Shown piece by piece: positions 17,775-26,554 of a stretch of DNA of 64,000 nucleotides. The translations under genes were made by a program, and so were the position numbers. The notes below the pieces were generated by a model. The model did not search any database, was not told the origin of the DNA, and saw only the letters and a list, made by a program, of their open reading frames with translations. Location: positions 62,001 through 126,000 of the forward strand of contig NZ_CAJGWQ010000004.1 in NCBI RefSeq assembly GCF_904842695.1. Direction: 5' to 3'. The stretch's first letter is position 1. Every line of letters starts with the position of its first letter. Source of the DNA: Gulosibacter hominis (GTDB lineage Bacteria > Actinomycetota > Actinomycetes > Actinomycetales > Microbacteriaceae).

Positions 17775-19001
17775 TTACGTGGCGGCTTCCGGTAGCGGCC
17801 ACTCGGCGCGCACGGTAAAAAGCTTGCCCACCACTGCCGATTCGAAAGTACCGCCAAAGAGTTCGACCCGCTCACGCATCCCCTGTAATCCCCGACCGGA
17901 TGGCGCCGCACCATTGAGTAATGAGCTGCCGGTGAGCTCGTTATCGCAGTGAAAAATCAGCTGCTCGTCGCGCCAATCGCAACGCAGCAGTGTGGCAGCT
18001 CCCTGCGCGTGTTTGAGCACATTGGTGAGCGATTCTTGCGCCACGCGATAAATCGCGAGCCCCAGCCCCGCTGGCACCGCGCGCGGTTCGCCGATAACCT
18101 CCAGCGAAATGGGTTGCCCGGCGAGCCTGGCCCGTTCGACCAGCTCGGCAATATCGGCCGGGCCGTGTGCCGGGGTCTGCTGCTGCGGCTCATCGACTGC
18201 CCGCAGCAGCCGCTTCACATCGGTGAGCGCATCCCGGCCGGTGGCGGCAACCTTGTCGAACAGTTCGGCGCTGAGTTCGGCATTGCCGCGCGCCGCGAAC
18301 CGCCCACCCTCAGCAAGCGTCACGATCGAGGCGAGCGAGTGCGCGATGATGTCATGCATTTCGCGTGAAATCCGGGCGCGCTCATCGGCCACCGCAAGTT
18401 CAGTCAGTCGCATCGCATCCTGCTCAAGCATCCGCTGCCGCTCGCGTTCACGAGCTGCCACCTCGAGCCGGCCGCGCCTGGCGAGCCCCAGCCCAAACGC
18501 TGCGAGATACGCGACCAGCACCAGCCCCATAACCGGCAGCATTTCCCACAGTCCGGCCCGGGTTTCCTGGCCCGGCTGGCCCGGCAAAGCACCCCCGAAC
18601 CACACGATGTGCCAAATCATCCAGAGCGCAAATGGCGCCGATGTGAAGCCCAAAAACCGCAGCTTGTGCGGAGCAAAAGCAGCCACCGAATAAACCCCGG
18701 CAAGCGCCACCAGGTCGCTGACGATGTCAAAGTATTGCCCCGCCGATTGCGACGCCCCGGCCACGACCGCGGCCAGATACGCGAACATCACCGGATGCGT
18801 CCGCCGGATCGTCAGCAGTAGTGGCACCAGCATCTCGAAGCACAGCAGCGCCAGCTTGTTTTCATAAGCCGGCGAGAACGAGGAGGCACCGCTCAGCAAA
18901 AACAGGATGCCGGCACACAGCGCTGCAATACCGGCGATAATCGCGTCGGCTCGCAACACACTCATCGGCTGCGGTTCAACCGCAATAAACCCGTCTTTCA
19001 T
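17775..19001 (-). CDS. Sensor histidine kinase (HisKA_3/NarX type)
   Basis: This membrane kinase has 408 residues. Its N-terminal half has about five or six transmembrane helices (to residue 175) with hardly any extracellular domain, typical of kinases that sense envelope stress or a partner transporter. A short coiled coil follows, then the dimerisation/phosphotransfer helix with His216 in SREMHDIIAHSL, and a HATPase region with QESLTNVLKHA (N box) and GRGLQGMRERV (G box). ATG 19001 has GAGGAGG 4 nt upstream, better than GTG 19013. It is divergent from the MacB-type transporter genes, which are its likely regulatory output and perhaps its sensing partner. Confidence 0.92.
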   Translation of the reverse strand: MKDGFIAVEPQPMSVLRADAIIAGIAALCAGILFLLSGASSFSPAYENKLALLCFEMLVPLLLTIRRTHPVMFAYLAAVVAGASQSAGQYFDIVSDLVALAGVYSVAAFAPHKLRFLGFTSAPFALWMIWHIVWFGGALPGQPGQETRAGLWEMLPVMGLVLVAYLAAFGLGLARRGRLEVAARERERQRMLEQDAMRLTELAVADERARISREMHDIIAHSLASIVTLAEGGRFAARGNAELSAELFDKVAATGRDALTDVKRLLRAVDEPQQQTPAHGPADIAELVERARLAGQPISLEVIGEPRAVPAGLGLAIYRVAQESLTNVLKHAQGAATLLRCDWRDEQLIFHCDNELTGSSLLNGAAPSGRGLQGMRERVELFGGTFESAVVGKLFTVRAEWPLPEAAT

Positions 19002-19067
19002 GCCCCTCCTCACAGTAACCCTACGGCCCGAGCTGCTCGGGCGCTGCTACCGATAGCACTTGCCCAC

Positions 19068-19085
19068 CCCATACCTGGGTATGGG
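19068..19085. promoter_or_regulatory. Palindrome between kinase and ABC transporter
   Basis: CCCATACC and GGTATGGG form perfect 8-bp arms separated by 2 bp. It lies in the divergent intergenic region 66 bp from the kinase start and about 150 bp from the transporter start. It is a good candidate binding site for the neighbouring NarL-type regulator. The inner ATACC..GGTAT also recalls CsoR-type operators, so the regulator is not certain. Confidence 0.45.
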
Positions 19086-19235
19086 ATTCACCGGGTCGTG
19101 AAGGATGCCCCCGCGTGGCAACACTATGCCCGGGCAGGATGCGACCGCACCCCGCAGCGCAATTCAATGAACGTGACCAAAAAATCGCGGCGCTCAACCC
19201 TCGCGATCCAAGTCTCGGAAAAGAAAGCGGGCATC

Positions 19236-19991
19236 ATGAACGAGTCTCCTGCATCTGCCTATCCGCAACCGGCCGCGGTGCAATGCCGCGGCCTCACCAA
19301 AGTTTTTGGCAATCCCCCGAACACGGTGACCGCAGTGAACCGGGTGTCTGCCGGTTTCAATATTGGCGAGTTCACCGCCATCATGGGCCCCTCCGGGTCG
19401 GGTAAGTCGACGCTCATGCACCTGCTCGCGGGCCTCGACTCGCCAACCGACGGGGAGGTTTGGGTTGCCGGTCAATCGATCAACCAGTTGGGCGACCGCG
19501 AACTCACCAAGCTTCGTCGCGATCAGCTGGGTTTTATTTTTCAATCGTTCAACCTGGTCCCCACCCTCACTGCCCGCGAAAATATTGTGCTGCCGCTGCA
19601 ATTGGCGAACCGCAAGGTTGATCCAACAGAGCTGCAGGCCCTCACCACAAGCCTCGGCATTGCTGATCGCCTCGACCACCTGCCGCACGAGCTGTCGGGC
19701 GGTCAACAGCAGCGGGTGGCTGTTGCTCGCGCGCTCATCACCCGGCCCGCCGTGGTTTTTGCCGACGAACCAACCGGTGCGCTCGATCTGCGCACCGGCC
19801 GTGAACTTCTCGCATCGCTGCGCGACGCCGCGGCCACCCGCAACCAAACCATCATCATGGTGACGCACGATCCCGCAGCTGCCGCCTACGCGCACCGCGT
19901 GCTCGTGCTCGTTGATGGTGCGGTCGCCCATGAACTGCGTCGCCCCTCGTACGAGCAGATTGTGGCAACGATGGCAGGTGTTGGTGCATGA
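19236..19991 (+). CDS. MacB/LolD-type ABC transporter ATP-binding protein
   Basis: The 251-residue ATPase has Walker A GPSGSGKST, the Q-loop FQSFNLVPTLTARENI (the NLxPxLTxxEN pattern is characteristic of the MacB/LolD/BceA class), signature LSGGQQQR, Walker B VVFADEPTGALD and H-loop THDP. It powers the FtsX-type permease encoded next, with which it overlaps by 4 bp. The chosen start is ATG 19236 after AAGAAAG; the frame is open back to 19098, but the extra 46 residues are not family-like. The class handles peptide antibiotics, lipoproteins or envelope signals rather than small nutrients. Confidence 0.93.
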   Translation: MNESPASAYPQPAAVQCRGLTKVFGNPPNTVTAVNRVSAGFNIGEFTAIMGPSGSGKSTLMHLLAGLDSPTDGEVWVAGQSINQLGDRELTKLRRDQLGFIFQSFNLVPTLTARENIVLPLQLANRKVDPTELQALTTSLGIADRLDHLPHELSGGQQQRVAVARALITRPAVVFADEPTGALDLRTGRELLASLRDAAATRNQTIIMVTHDPAAAAYAHRVLVLVDGAVAHELRRPSYEQIVATMAGVGA

Positions 19992-22444
19992 GCTCGTCAT
20001 TTTTTCTTGCCACACGACAGGTTCGTCGCGCGCCCGGCCGAGTATTGGCGGTTTTTGTTGCCGCACTGTTGGCGGCGATGGCCGTCATGGCCACGGGCAC
20101 TTTTGTCGACACGATGATGCAGGCCACCCGGCTCAGCATCGCGGCGCCGCTGTCAAAAGCAGACATCGTCGTCGAAACTCACACGGATGAGGTTGGCAGC
20201 GCCGAAATTGCCACGGTGCCGGGTGTGGAGTCGGCCGAGTCGATGATGCAGTCGATGGCCCAGTTCACGATCGACGGCGACGAACAAATGTTCCCGCTCG
20301 CATCCGCCTATAGCGACCCGCAATTGCAGTGGTTTTCGCTCAGCGAGGGGCATCTGCCAGAGTCAGCAACCGAGTTCGCACTCTCGGCCGAGACCGCTTC
20401 GCAGCTGCACCTGCAGCTTGGTGATTCGTTGCAGATGCGAAGCTGGGATGACACCGTCACCGAACTCGAGCTGGTTGGTTTATTGCAGCTGCCAGATGGC
20501 ACCGAGCCGCAACCGCAGGTGTTTGTGCATCCAGCGTCGTACGAGACCAATGAGTTCGCATTTGCGGTAAAAACCGCTCCGGGTGCGGCAACCGACGATG
20601 TGGTAGCCGCAATCAACGCCGAATTTGCTGATGCAACGGCGTCGGACGCCAGCAACTATGTCAATGAGCTCGTCGATCAGGTGACCGGTAGCACCAACGT
20701 GCTCGCCACAATATTTGCCACCTTTGCCGCCATTGCCGTTATTGCCGCCGCAATGGTGATCCGCAACACTTTCCAGGTGCTACTCGCGCAGCGACTGCGT
20801 GAAATCGGGCTGCTTCGACTGGTGGGAGCCAGTGGCAAGCAGGTGCAGCGCACCGTGCTGTTCGAAGCGCTACTCACCGGTGCGGCCGGGGCTCTGGTTG
20901 GTATTGCGGCCGGTAGCGGCGTCGGTTATTTGGTGGCGACACTGGTGGGGATGAGCGGTGCCGGTCTGTCGGTTCCGGCAACCTGGGCTATCGCCGCGTT
21001 CACCGTCACCACTGTGATGACATTGGTTGCCGCGTGGGCGCCGGCGGTGAGCGTGCGGAAGCTGCCGCCGATTGCGGCGCTCAGCGCGTCAGCAACCACC
21101 GAGCGCGGCTCCGTACGGAGCAATCGTGCCGGTTGGATTGTCGGCACGATACTCACCGGCATCGGTGCTGCGGGGCTCACCGCGGCGGCGCTGCTGCACG
21201 ATCTGCTCATTGCGCTCGTAGCCGGAGTCGTCGCGGCAATCGGACTCATTATTTTGGTGCCGCTGCTGGTGCGCGTGATCTCACCGCTGGTCGCGCGCAT
21301 CCTGGCGCCGATGGGCACGACAGCCAAGCTCGCTGGTGACAACCTCGTGCGCACCGCGCGTCGATCGGGCACCGTAGTGCTCTCGATCGCGCTGGGTGGC
21401 AGCCTGGTTATTGCCATGCTGACCGCCATCAGCTCGAGCGCACAAACCTCGATTGCCGAGCTCGACAGCAAATACCCGGTGGATGCAGTGGTTACGACCG
21501 TCGATGGTTCACCACTCAGCGAGGCGCAAATCGAACGGGTGCGGGGCCTGCAGCACGCCACCGGTGTTACGCCGGTGTCGGGAGTGCGGCTGGATGCAGA
21601 GCAAAACTCGCAATCGCAGGTCGACTATCTGGTGGCGCTGCCAGACTCGATGGCCGACCGCACTGTCGAGCACCTCAATGAAGATGTCATGCTGCTGTCA
21701 CCGAGCCGGTTTGAAGACACGCTCGATCTGCGCGAAGGCGAGAGCGTAGAAGTGGTCCGTCCCGATGGCAGTGCGCTCACGCTGCGGGCATACCCCGACC
21801 CGATCGCTGAGGGCGCATCGGTGCAAACCGATAGCGGGGCGAGTACCGCGGTGGTTTCGAGCAGTGCGCTGAACCGGTTTGATCAGGCTGCGAAGCCAGT
21901 GCAGCTGTGGCTTGATATGGAGGGCAATAATGCCACCCGGTTGGCCGAAGAACTGCATGAGCTCGTCAAAACCGACCCCTCGCTCACTTTTGGCGGCACG
22001 GTACAGACGCGTGCGCTCTACGAACAGGTGACCACGTTTATGACGGCGTTTGTGCTGGCGATGATGGCGCTCACCGTTGTGATCTCGGCGGTTGGTTTGG
22101 CGAGTGTGATTGCGCTTTCGGTTACCGAACGCAGCCGCGAAATCGCGCTCCTGCGCGCCCTGGGTGTGCAGCGTCGCGGCGTGCAGGGCATGGTGGTCAT
22201 TGAGGCGGTCGCCCTGGCACTCATCGGCGCGATGCTGTCGATCGTGATTGGTATTCCGCTGGGTATTGCGGCAGTCTTTTCAGCCGTTGCGAGCGATTCG
22301 ATTTCGGTCATCATCGCCATCCCTTGGACCGGAATCGCGATCCTGGTTCTGGCTGCGCTGCTGATTGGCGTGATCGCGGCAACTGGCCCGGCACTGCGGG
22401 CTGCCCGTACCGCGCCAGCTCAAGCGTTGGCACGAGTCGAATAG
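19988..22444 (+). CDS. FtsX-type ABC transporter permease
   Basis: This large permease has 818 residues: an N-terminal helix (about 15-40), a periplasmic/extracellular domain (about 50-230), an FtsX domain with three helices (about 235-365), further helices near 385-440, a second extracellular domain (about 480-670) and a C-terminal FtsX domain (about 680-815). This two-FtsX, roughly ten-helix layout is common in actinobacterial antimicrobial-peptide or lipoprotein exporters. It partners with the ATPase just upstream and is probably controlled by the divergent kinase/regulator pair. The substrate cannot be told from sequence. The last codons are followed by a long inverted repeat shared with the AraC gene. 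Confidence 0.9.
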   Translation: MSSSFFLATRQVRRAPGRVLAVFVAALLAAMAVMATGTFVDTMMQATRLSIAAPLSKADIVVETHTDEVGSAEIATVPGVESAESMMQSMAQFTIDGDEQMFPLASAYSDPQLQWFSLSEGHLPESATEFALSAETASQLHLQLGDSLQMRSWDDTVTELELVGLLQLPDGTEPQPQVFVHPASYETNEFAFAVKTAPGAATDDVVAAINAEFADATASDASNYVNELVDQVTGSTNVLATIFATFAAIAVIAAAMVIRNTFQVLLAQRLREIGLLRLVGASGKQVQRTVLFEALLTGAAGALVGIAAGSGVGYLVATLVGMSGAGLSVPATWAIAAFTVTTVMTLVAAWAPAVSVRKLPPIAALSASATTERGSVRSNRAGWIVGTILTGIGAAGLTAAALLHDLLIALVAGVVAAIGLIILVPLLVRVISPLVARILAPMGTTAKLAGDNLVRTARRSGTVVLSIALGGSLVIAMLTAISSSAQTSIAELDSKYPVDAVVTTVDGSPLSEAQIERVRGLQHATGVTPVSGVRLDAEQNSQSQVDYLVALPDSMADRTVEHLNEDVMLLSPSRFEDTLDLREGESVEVVRPDGSALTLRAYPDPIAEGASVQTDSGASTAVVSSSALNRFDQAAKPVQLWLDMEGNNATRLAEELHELVKTDPSLTFGGTVQTRALYEQVTTFMTAFVLAMMALTVVISAVGLASVIALSVTERSREIALLRALGVQRRGVQGMVVIEAVALALIGAMLSIVIGIPLGIAAVFSAVASDSISVIIAIPWTGIAILVLAALLIGVIAATGPALRAARTAPAQALARVE

Positions 22445-22449
22445 TGCTG

Positions 22450-22521
22450 CACCCCAAACCGCGGTTGTCAGATGCTCGTAGGCGCCGGCTTACCAGCTAC
22501 CTGACAATCGCGGTTTGGGTG
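22450..22521. terminator. Long inverted repeat between convergent genes
   Basis: The left arm (22450-22471) and right arm (22501-22521) are near-complete inverse complements (about 20 paired positions, one mismatch and one bulge) around a 29-nt loop containing GGCGCC. The right arm encodes the last residues of the AraC-family protein. It probably works as a bidirectional terminator, although there is no T tract. Confidence 0.5.
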
Positions 22522-23477
22522 TCCTCCGGGGCGCAGGCCCGCTGCGCCACCTGACGGCACTGCCGCGGTGAAATCCCGTATGCCGACTTGAATGCGTTTG
22601 AAAAATGGGTTGCTTCTATAAAACCCCACCGCTGCCCGATCTCACGAATTGGTTCAGTGTTGTGCACATCCATAAGGTCGCGCCGTGCCATTTCAAGTCG
22701 CCGCTCACGGATCCAGGTGCACACCGTGGTGCCCTGGTCTTTGAACAAGTGATGTAGTGATCGCACCGAAATGTAGTGTGCCTCGGCGATCCGCTGCGGC
22801 CCGAGATCCGGGTCACCCAAATTCGACATGATGTATTCACGCACCTGCATCATCGTGACGAGTTTGTTTTGCGCACGACGGGACGGTCCGATTTCGAGCG
22901 TATCAGCAATGCAGGCCGCGACGAGGTCAATCGCAGTCTGCAAAATAGCTCTGCCAGCACGCCCTTCGAGGGCCGCCATATTCTCTGCCACTCCGCCCAG
23001 CAGTTTTGCACAGATCGCTCCCGCTCCCGCCGCCGCGTTGATGGATAGCGCGCTCATCCTTTGGAATGCGCGCGGCGGTAACGATATGAGTTGTTGTGGA
23101 ACGAGAATCACCAGTGTGGTGCCGGCATGAAACTCTCGGTCATATGGCGAAGTGGCGTCATACACCGTAAATTCACCGGGATGCAGCACTGTCGATTCGC
23201 CGTGCTGTGCCACTAGCGATGTGCCCCGCAATTGGTATACCACCGCAAAAAAGGGGTCGTTCCCGAATCCGATCAGTCGTTCATCCCGAGTTGAGTAGTG
23301 CGCGCTACCGGTGACGAGATAAGCCCGGATTCCATCTATCACGATGGCGGCGATCTCAACACTCAGTTCTTCTCCCGCACATTCAGCCACGGTGAGCGGC
23401 AGGAGCACCCTGTTGGCATACTGCTGCCACTGCGCAACACCCTGCACCTGAACCGTGGTGAGCGTTTGACCCTTCAT
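22497..23477 (-). CDS. AraC-family transcriptional regulator
   Basis: The 326-residue protein has an N-terminal AraC-binding-like (cupin) domain, including VYQLRGTSLVAQHGES and LHPGEFTVYDATSPYD, as in NitR/FeaR-type activators. A C-terminal AraC helix-turn-helix pair follows (about 215-315): IAEAHYISVRSLHHLFKDQG, then WGFIEATHFSNAFKSAYGISP. It probably senses a small aromatic or nitrogenous ligand. No obvious target operon is adjacent: the convergent neighbour is the ABC permease and the upstream divergent gene is lsr2. ATG 23477 is preceded by GAGAGAGACAG. The final codons form one arm of an inverted repeat. Confidence 0.9.
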   Translation of the reverse strand: MKGQTLTTVQVQGVAQWQQYANRVLLPLTVAECAGEELSVEIAAIVIDGIRAYLVTGSAHYSTRDERLIGFGNDPFFAVVYQLRGTSLVAQHGESTVLHPGEFTVYDATSPYDREFHAGTTLVILVPQQLISLPPRAFQRMSALSINAAAGAGAICAKLLGGVAENMAALEGRAGRAILQTAIDLVAACIADTLEIGPSRRAQNKLVTMMQVREYIMSNLGDPDLGPQRIAEAHYISVRSLHHLFKDQGTTVCTWIRERRLEMARRDLMDVHNTEPIREIGQRWGFIEATHFSNAFKSAYGISPRQCRQVAQRACAPEDTQTAIVR

Positions 23478-23732
23478 CGAACTGTCTCTCTCGTTACGGG
23501 CGGGTAGTAGTGAGCGCCTCCAACAAGTAGAAGCCTTTAGATCTCAACAGATCATTCCCTAACTACGGCCCGCGCCGCAAATCGACAGCTCCGCCAACCA
23601 GGCAGATCCCGAACCAAGCTGAGAGTTTGCCAAGTTGAGGGATTGCAAGTTGCCAAAAAATTGAAACCAGCTCAATAATTGAATGACTTTCGTATCATTC
23701 ACATGGATGCTCACCCGTAATGAAAGGCAATA

Positions 23733-24089
23733 ATGGCCCGCAAGGTTATTTATCAGATCGTCGACGACCTCGACGGAACCGTACTCGCAAACGGCGAAGG
23801 CGAGACCCTAAAGTTCGGACTCGACGGTGTCGATTACGAAATTGATCTCGGCCCGGATAACGCAGCCGCACTGCGAGAAAAACTCCAGAGCTATGTTGCA
23901 GTTGCTCGCCGCACTGGTGGCCGCCAGGTTCGCGGCACGCGCACACAGCTGCCTTCAACCGGGCCAAAGCGTGACCTTGCTGCCGTGCGCAAATGGGCTC
24001 GCGCCAACGGTTACGAGGTAGCCGACCGTGGTCGCGTACCCACCGAAATCGTCGAGGCATTCGACGCCTCGCAGGGCAACGCCGAGTAG
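23733..24089 (+). CDS. lsr2: Lsr2 nucleoid-associated protein
   Basis: Lsr2 is the actinobacterial H-NS-like protein that bridges DNA and silences AT-rich, often foreign, genes. The 118-residue sequence starts ARKVIYQIVDDLDG with the N-terminal beta-hairpin oligomerisation domain, and ends with the DNA-binding domain RKWARANGYEVADRGRVPTE. Arg-Gly-Arg at 99-101 is the AT-hook-like minor-groove insert. ATG 23733 follows GAAAGG. A strong terminator follows the gene, so it is monocistronic. AT-rich sequence precedes the promoter, which would fit autoregulation (inference). Confidence 0.97.
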   Translation: MARKVIYQIVDDLDGTVLANGEGETLKFGLDGVDYEIDLGPDNAAALREKLQSYVAVARRTGGRQVRGTRTQLPSTGPKRDLAAVRKWARANGYEVADRGRVPTEIVEAFDASQGNAE

Positions 24090-24106
24090 TTGCCACCCAG
24101 CTAAAA

Positions 24107-24146
24107 GGGTTCGCCCCGCCACTTATGTGCGGGGCGAACCCTTTTT
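24107..24146 (+). terminator. Rho-independent terminator of lsr2
   Basis: A perfect 13-bp stem (24107-24119 with 24129-24141) around a 9-nt loop is followed by five T and then GTTT. It begins 18 bp after the lsr2 stop. Confidence 0.93.
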
Positions 24147-24238
24147 GTTTATTACCGGCGGGGAACCTTCGCCAGCGGCGACCCCTTTAATTGCGCTGTG
24201 TCTTTACCAAGCGGCATCGCCGGCAAGAGTTCGGAACA

Positions 24239-24961
24239 CTAACCGCGGGTAAGTTGACGAATTTCGCTGAGGGTCGGCTGATCGACAAGCTTGCCATTCA
24301 CAAAGACATACGGAGTTCCCTGCACACCCATGTCCTTACCCTGCTGCTCGTCCTCGGCGACACCGCGGCTGAGCGCAACATTGTTGATATCGCTCTGGAA
24401 CTTCTGCAGATCAGGAACACCAGCCTGCTTCGCCAACTCAACCATTGCATCCGCATCCAAAGTATCGGCTGAAAGGTGGTCGTGCAGCGACTGCTGTTCT
24501 TGCATCAGCACATCGTGCATCTCATCAAATTTTCCCTGCTCACCCGCGGCGCGGGCTGCAACTGCAGTGAGCATTGAGCCAGAGTCGTCAATCACCCGAA
24601 AATCGTGCAGCACCACCTTGATATTGCTGCCACTAAGCGCATCCGACTTAAGTTCGGGAAGTACGTCGGCCGCGAACTGAGCGCAGTGCGGGCAGAGATA
24701 GTCGGAATAAATATCGATGGTGGTCTTGGCATTCGGATCGCCAGAAACCATGTAGCTCGGCGTGGCCTCTACCTCGATTGCCGAGGGTGTTTGGCCGGGC
24801 TGCGCGCTCGTCTCGCTGGGGCCCGTCTGCGTCATGGGCGCCGGCTCTTCTTGCCGTTTGTCCGAGGCATTATCGGCGTCGGAACCAGAGGCACAGCCGC
24901 TCAGCGCAAGAGCGCCGGCGATACTCACGATTACGGCAATTCGACGATTGTGAACCTTCAT
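24239..24961 (-). CDS. DsbA-like thioredoxin-fold lipoprotein
   Basis: The protein has a lipoprotein signal (LALSGC, lipid-anchored Cys23), a Pro/Ser/Thr/Glu-rich spacer to about residue 60, and a DsbA-family thioredoxin fold. The redox site is CPHC at 90-93 within YSDYLCPHC, and the cis-Pro motif is GTPYVFVNG. It is expected to oxidise or isomerise disulfides of proteins on the outer face of the membrane. It resembles the actinobacterial DsbA/BdbD group with the alpha-helical insertion at about 125-190. No VKOR/DsbB partner is adjacent. It is divergent from the nitroreductase gene. The length (240) is normal. Confidence 0.9.
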   Translation of the reverse strand: MKVHNRRIAVIVSIAGALALSGCASGSDADNASDKRQEEPAPMTQTGPSETSAQPGQTPSAIEVEATPSYMVSGDPNAKTTIDIYSDYLCPHCAQFAADVLPELKSDALSGSNIKVVLHDFRVIDDSGSMLTAVAARAAGEQGKFDEMHDVLMQEQQSLHDHLSADTLDADAMVELAKQAGVPDLQKFQSDINNVALSRGVAEDEQQGKDMGVQGTPYVFVNGKLVDQPTLSEIRQLTRG

Positions 24962-25126
24962 TGCGACTCCCTGGGTTCAGACAAGAATTCCTGCCGTCAT
25001 TGTATTGGGGTAGCTCCCCCGACCGCGCCCTCCTCCAGGCTGAGTCACCAAAATCGCCATGCAGCTTCTCATTGCCGGCCCGTTAGGCTGCTAGCACCGT
25101 GCCGCTTCCCAAGAAAGGACGTCCCG

Positions 25127-25957
25127 TTGACCACCGCTGCCGATGTCGCCAAGCTCATTGCCACCCGATACTCGGACGATTCGCTGGCGTCATTGCCAGC
25201 TGCCGCATCCGAAACCATCGCGTTGCAATTGCGACACCGTTCGGTGCGCAAATTTACCGATCAACCAATCTCTGAGGCCGAGCTCACGTCGATCTTGGCT
25301 GCGGGGCTGTCGGCCTCGGTGTCATCCAATCTGCAGCTTTTTAGCGTGGTGACGATTCGTGATCGCGAACGGATGCAGCGAATCTCGGCAGCCATTGGCG
25401 GGCATCCCTATGTGGAATCGGCCGAGGTGTTTTTGGTTTGGGTGGTCGACCTGCACCGAGCCGTGGCCATGGCTGAGGCGGCCGAGGCGCAGGTTGAGTC
25501 GCTCCCCTATCTTGAAAACACGCTCGTTGGTTTTGTCGACTGCGGTATTGCGGCGCAAAACACCCTGCTGGCGGCCGAGTCGCTCGGCATGGGTGGCGTT
25601 TTTGTGGGCTCCGTGCGAAATAACCCGGTGGCCGTGGCTGAAGAACTCAATCTGCCGCCCCATGTTTTCCCGGCGTTTGGTATGTCGCTGGGCTGGCCCG
25701 ATCCCAGCGAACAGGCGGGCATCAAACCCCGCGTTCCGATGGAGGCGGTCGTGCACCACGAAAACTACGGTGCTGAAGCGTGGCGTGAACCGGTTGCCGA
25801 ATATGAATCTCGGCTTGCCGGATACTACGCGAACTATGGCAAACCCGACTACAGCTGGCAGCGCACAATTCTCGGTCGCATTGGGGCCATCAAGGGACTG
25901 CATGGACGCGAACAAATGCGGGAGTGGTTGACGCAGCTCGGTCTTGAGTCACGATAA
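25127..25957 (+). CDS. NfsA-like flavin nitroreductase, TTG start
   Basis: The 276-residue product is an FMN-dependent NAD(P)H oxidoreductase of the NfsA/FRP branch. The N-terminal RHRSVRKFTDQPISEAEL holds the phosphate-binding arginines, SVSSNLQLFSVV and GMGGVFVGSVRNNP match the flavin-binding core, and FGMSLGWPDPSEQAGIKPR is the C-terminal family motif. These enzymes reduce nitroaromatics, quinones or free flavin. The only start compatible with family length is TTG 25127, with AAGAAAGGA 7-8 nt upstream; an open frame back to 24605 runs through the antisense of the DsbA gene and is spurious. Confidence 0.9.
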   Translation: MTTAADVAKLIATRYSDDSLASLPAAASETIALQLRHRSVRKFTDQPISEAELTSILAAGLSASVSSNLQLFSVVTIRDRERMQRISAAIGGHPYVESAEVFLVWVVDLHRAVAMAEAAEAQVESLPYLENTLVGFVDCGIAAQNTLLAAESLGMGGVFVGSVRNNPVAVAEELNLPPHVFPAFGMSLGWPDPSEQAGIKPRVPMEAVVHHENYGAEAWREPVAEYESRLAGYYANYGKPDYSWQRTILGRIGAIKGLHGREQMREWLTQLGLESR

Positions 25958-26029
25958 CGCTGGCCGCAAATCGGTGCGATAGATCGTTCTCGGGCAATAA
26001 TTTTGCGTTGACGCGAATATGCTGGCCCA

Positions 26030-26527
26030 ATGACTCACGAGACTGATCAGGTTCATGAGGCGGTGCGACGAGCACGAATGCTGTTTTCGCTGCTCGCCAC
26101 ACCCAAACTGCGGCTGGCACTTGCGGCTCGGCTCAGTGGCAATCAGACCGATGCTACGGGTGCGTCTTTGCCGCCGCTCGATTGGCTGGATGAATCTGGT
26201 CAGGTCGATGCTGCGCTGGCGCGTGACACCGCATCCGCGCTCATGTCGACGATTTCGGATCGCGCCATTCTCGATGCCGCGCAGGTGTCGGAAATGCCGG
26301 CGGATACTGGTGAACGTATGGAGCTGTCGCAGCGGATCGTGTCGATCGTATTCGACCGCTTTGCTCGTTCGCAGACGCTTTCAGAGCCCGAGCTCAACGC
26401 TGGCATCGCCATGTTTTGCCGCGATTTTGCGCTGATTCGTCGCGATGCCGTCGACAGTGGTTTTCTAGAGCGTTCAGCCGATGGCGCACACTATGCGCTG
26501 CGAAAATCACCGCGAAACGACACGTAG
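26030..26527 (+). CDS. DUF2087-like protein
   Basis: The function of this 165-residue protein is unknown. The C-terminal 70 residues carry the DUF2087 pattern: SEPELNAGIAMFCRDFALIRRDAVDSGFLER, that is, an acidic helix followed by D-x-x-x-x-R-R and a short strand. This domain is often attached to ArsR-type helix-turn-helix regulators. The N-terminal part (EAVRRARMLFSLLATPKLRLALAARL) looks like the start of a small winged-helix unit, so a transcription-factor role is plausible but unproven. It is convergent with the macrodomain gene, 27 bp away, and about 70 bp behind the nitroreductase. Confidence 0.65.
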   Translation: MTHETDQVHEAVRRARMLFSLLATPKLRLALAARLSGNQTDATGASLPPLDWLDESGQVDAALARDTASALMSTISDRAILDAAQVSEMPADTGERMELSQRIVSIVFDRFARSQTLSEPELNAGIAMFCRDFALIRRDAVDSGFLERSADGAHYALRKSPRNDT

Positions 26528-26554
26528 TCCGCTGCGTTTTGCGCAGAGAGCAAG

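Noticed and set aside
24605-25126. N-terminal extension of the nitroreductase frame by 174 residues
   Set aside because: It runs antisense to the DsbA-like gene, has no family similarity, and a well-placed ribosome site precedes TTG 25127.
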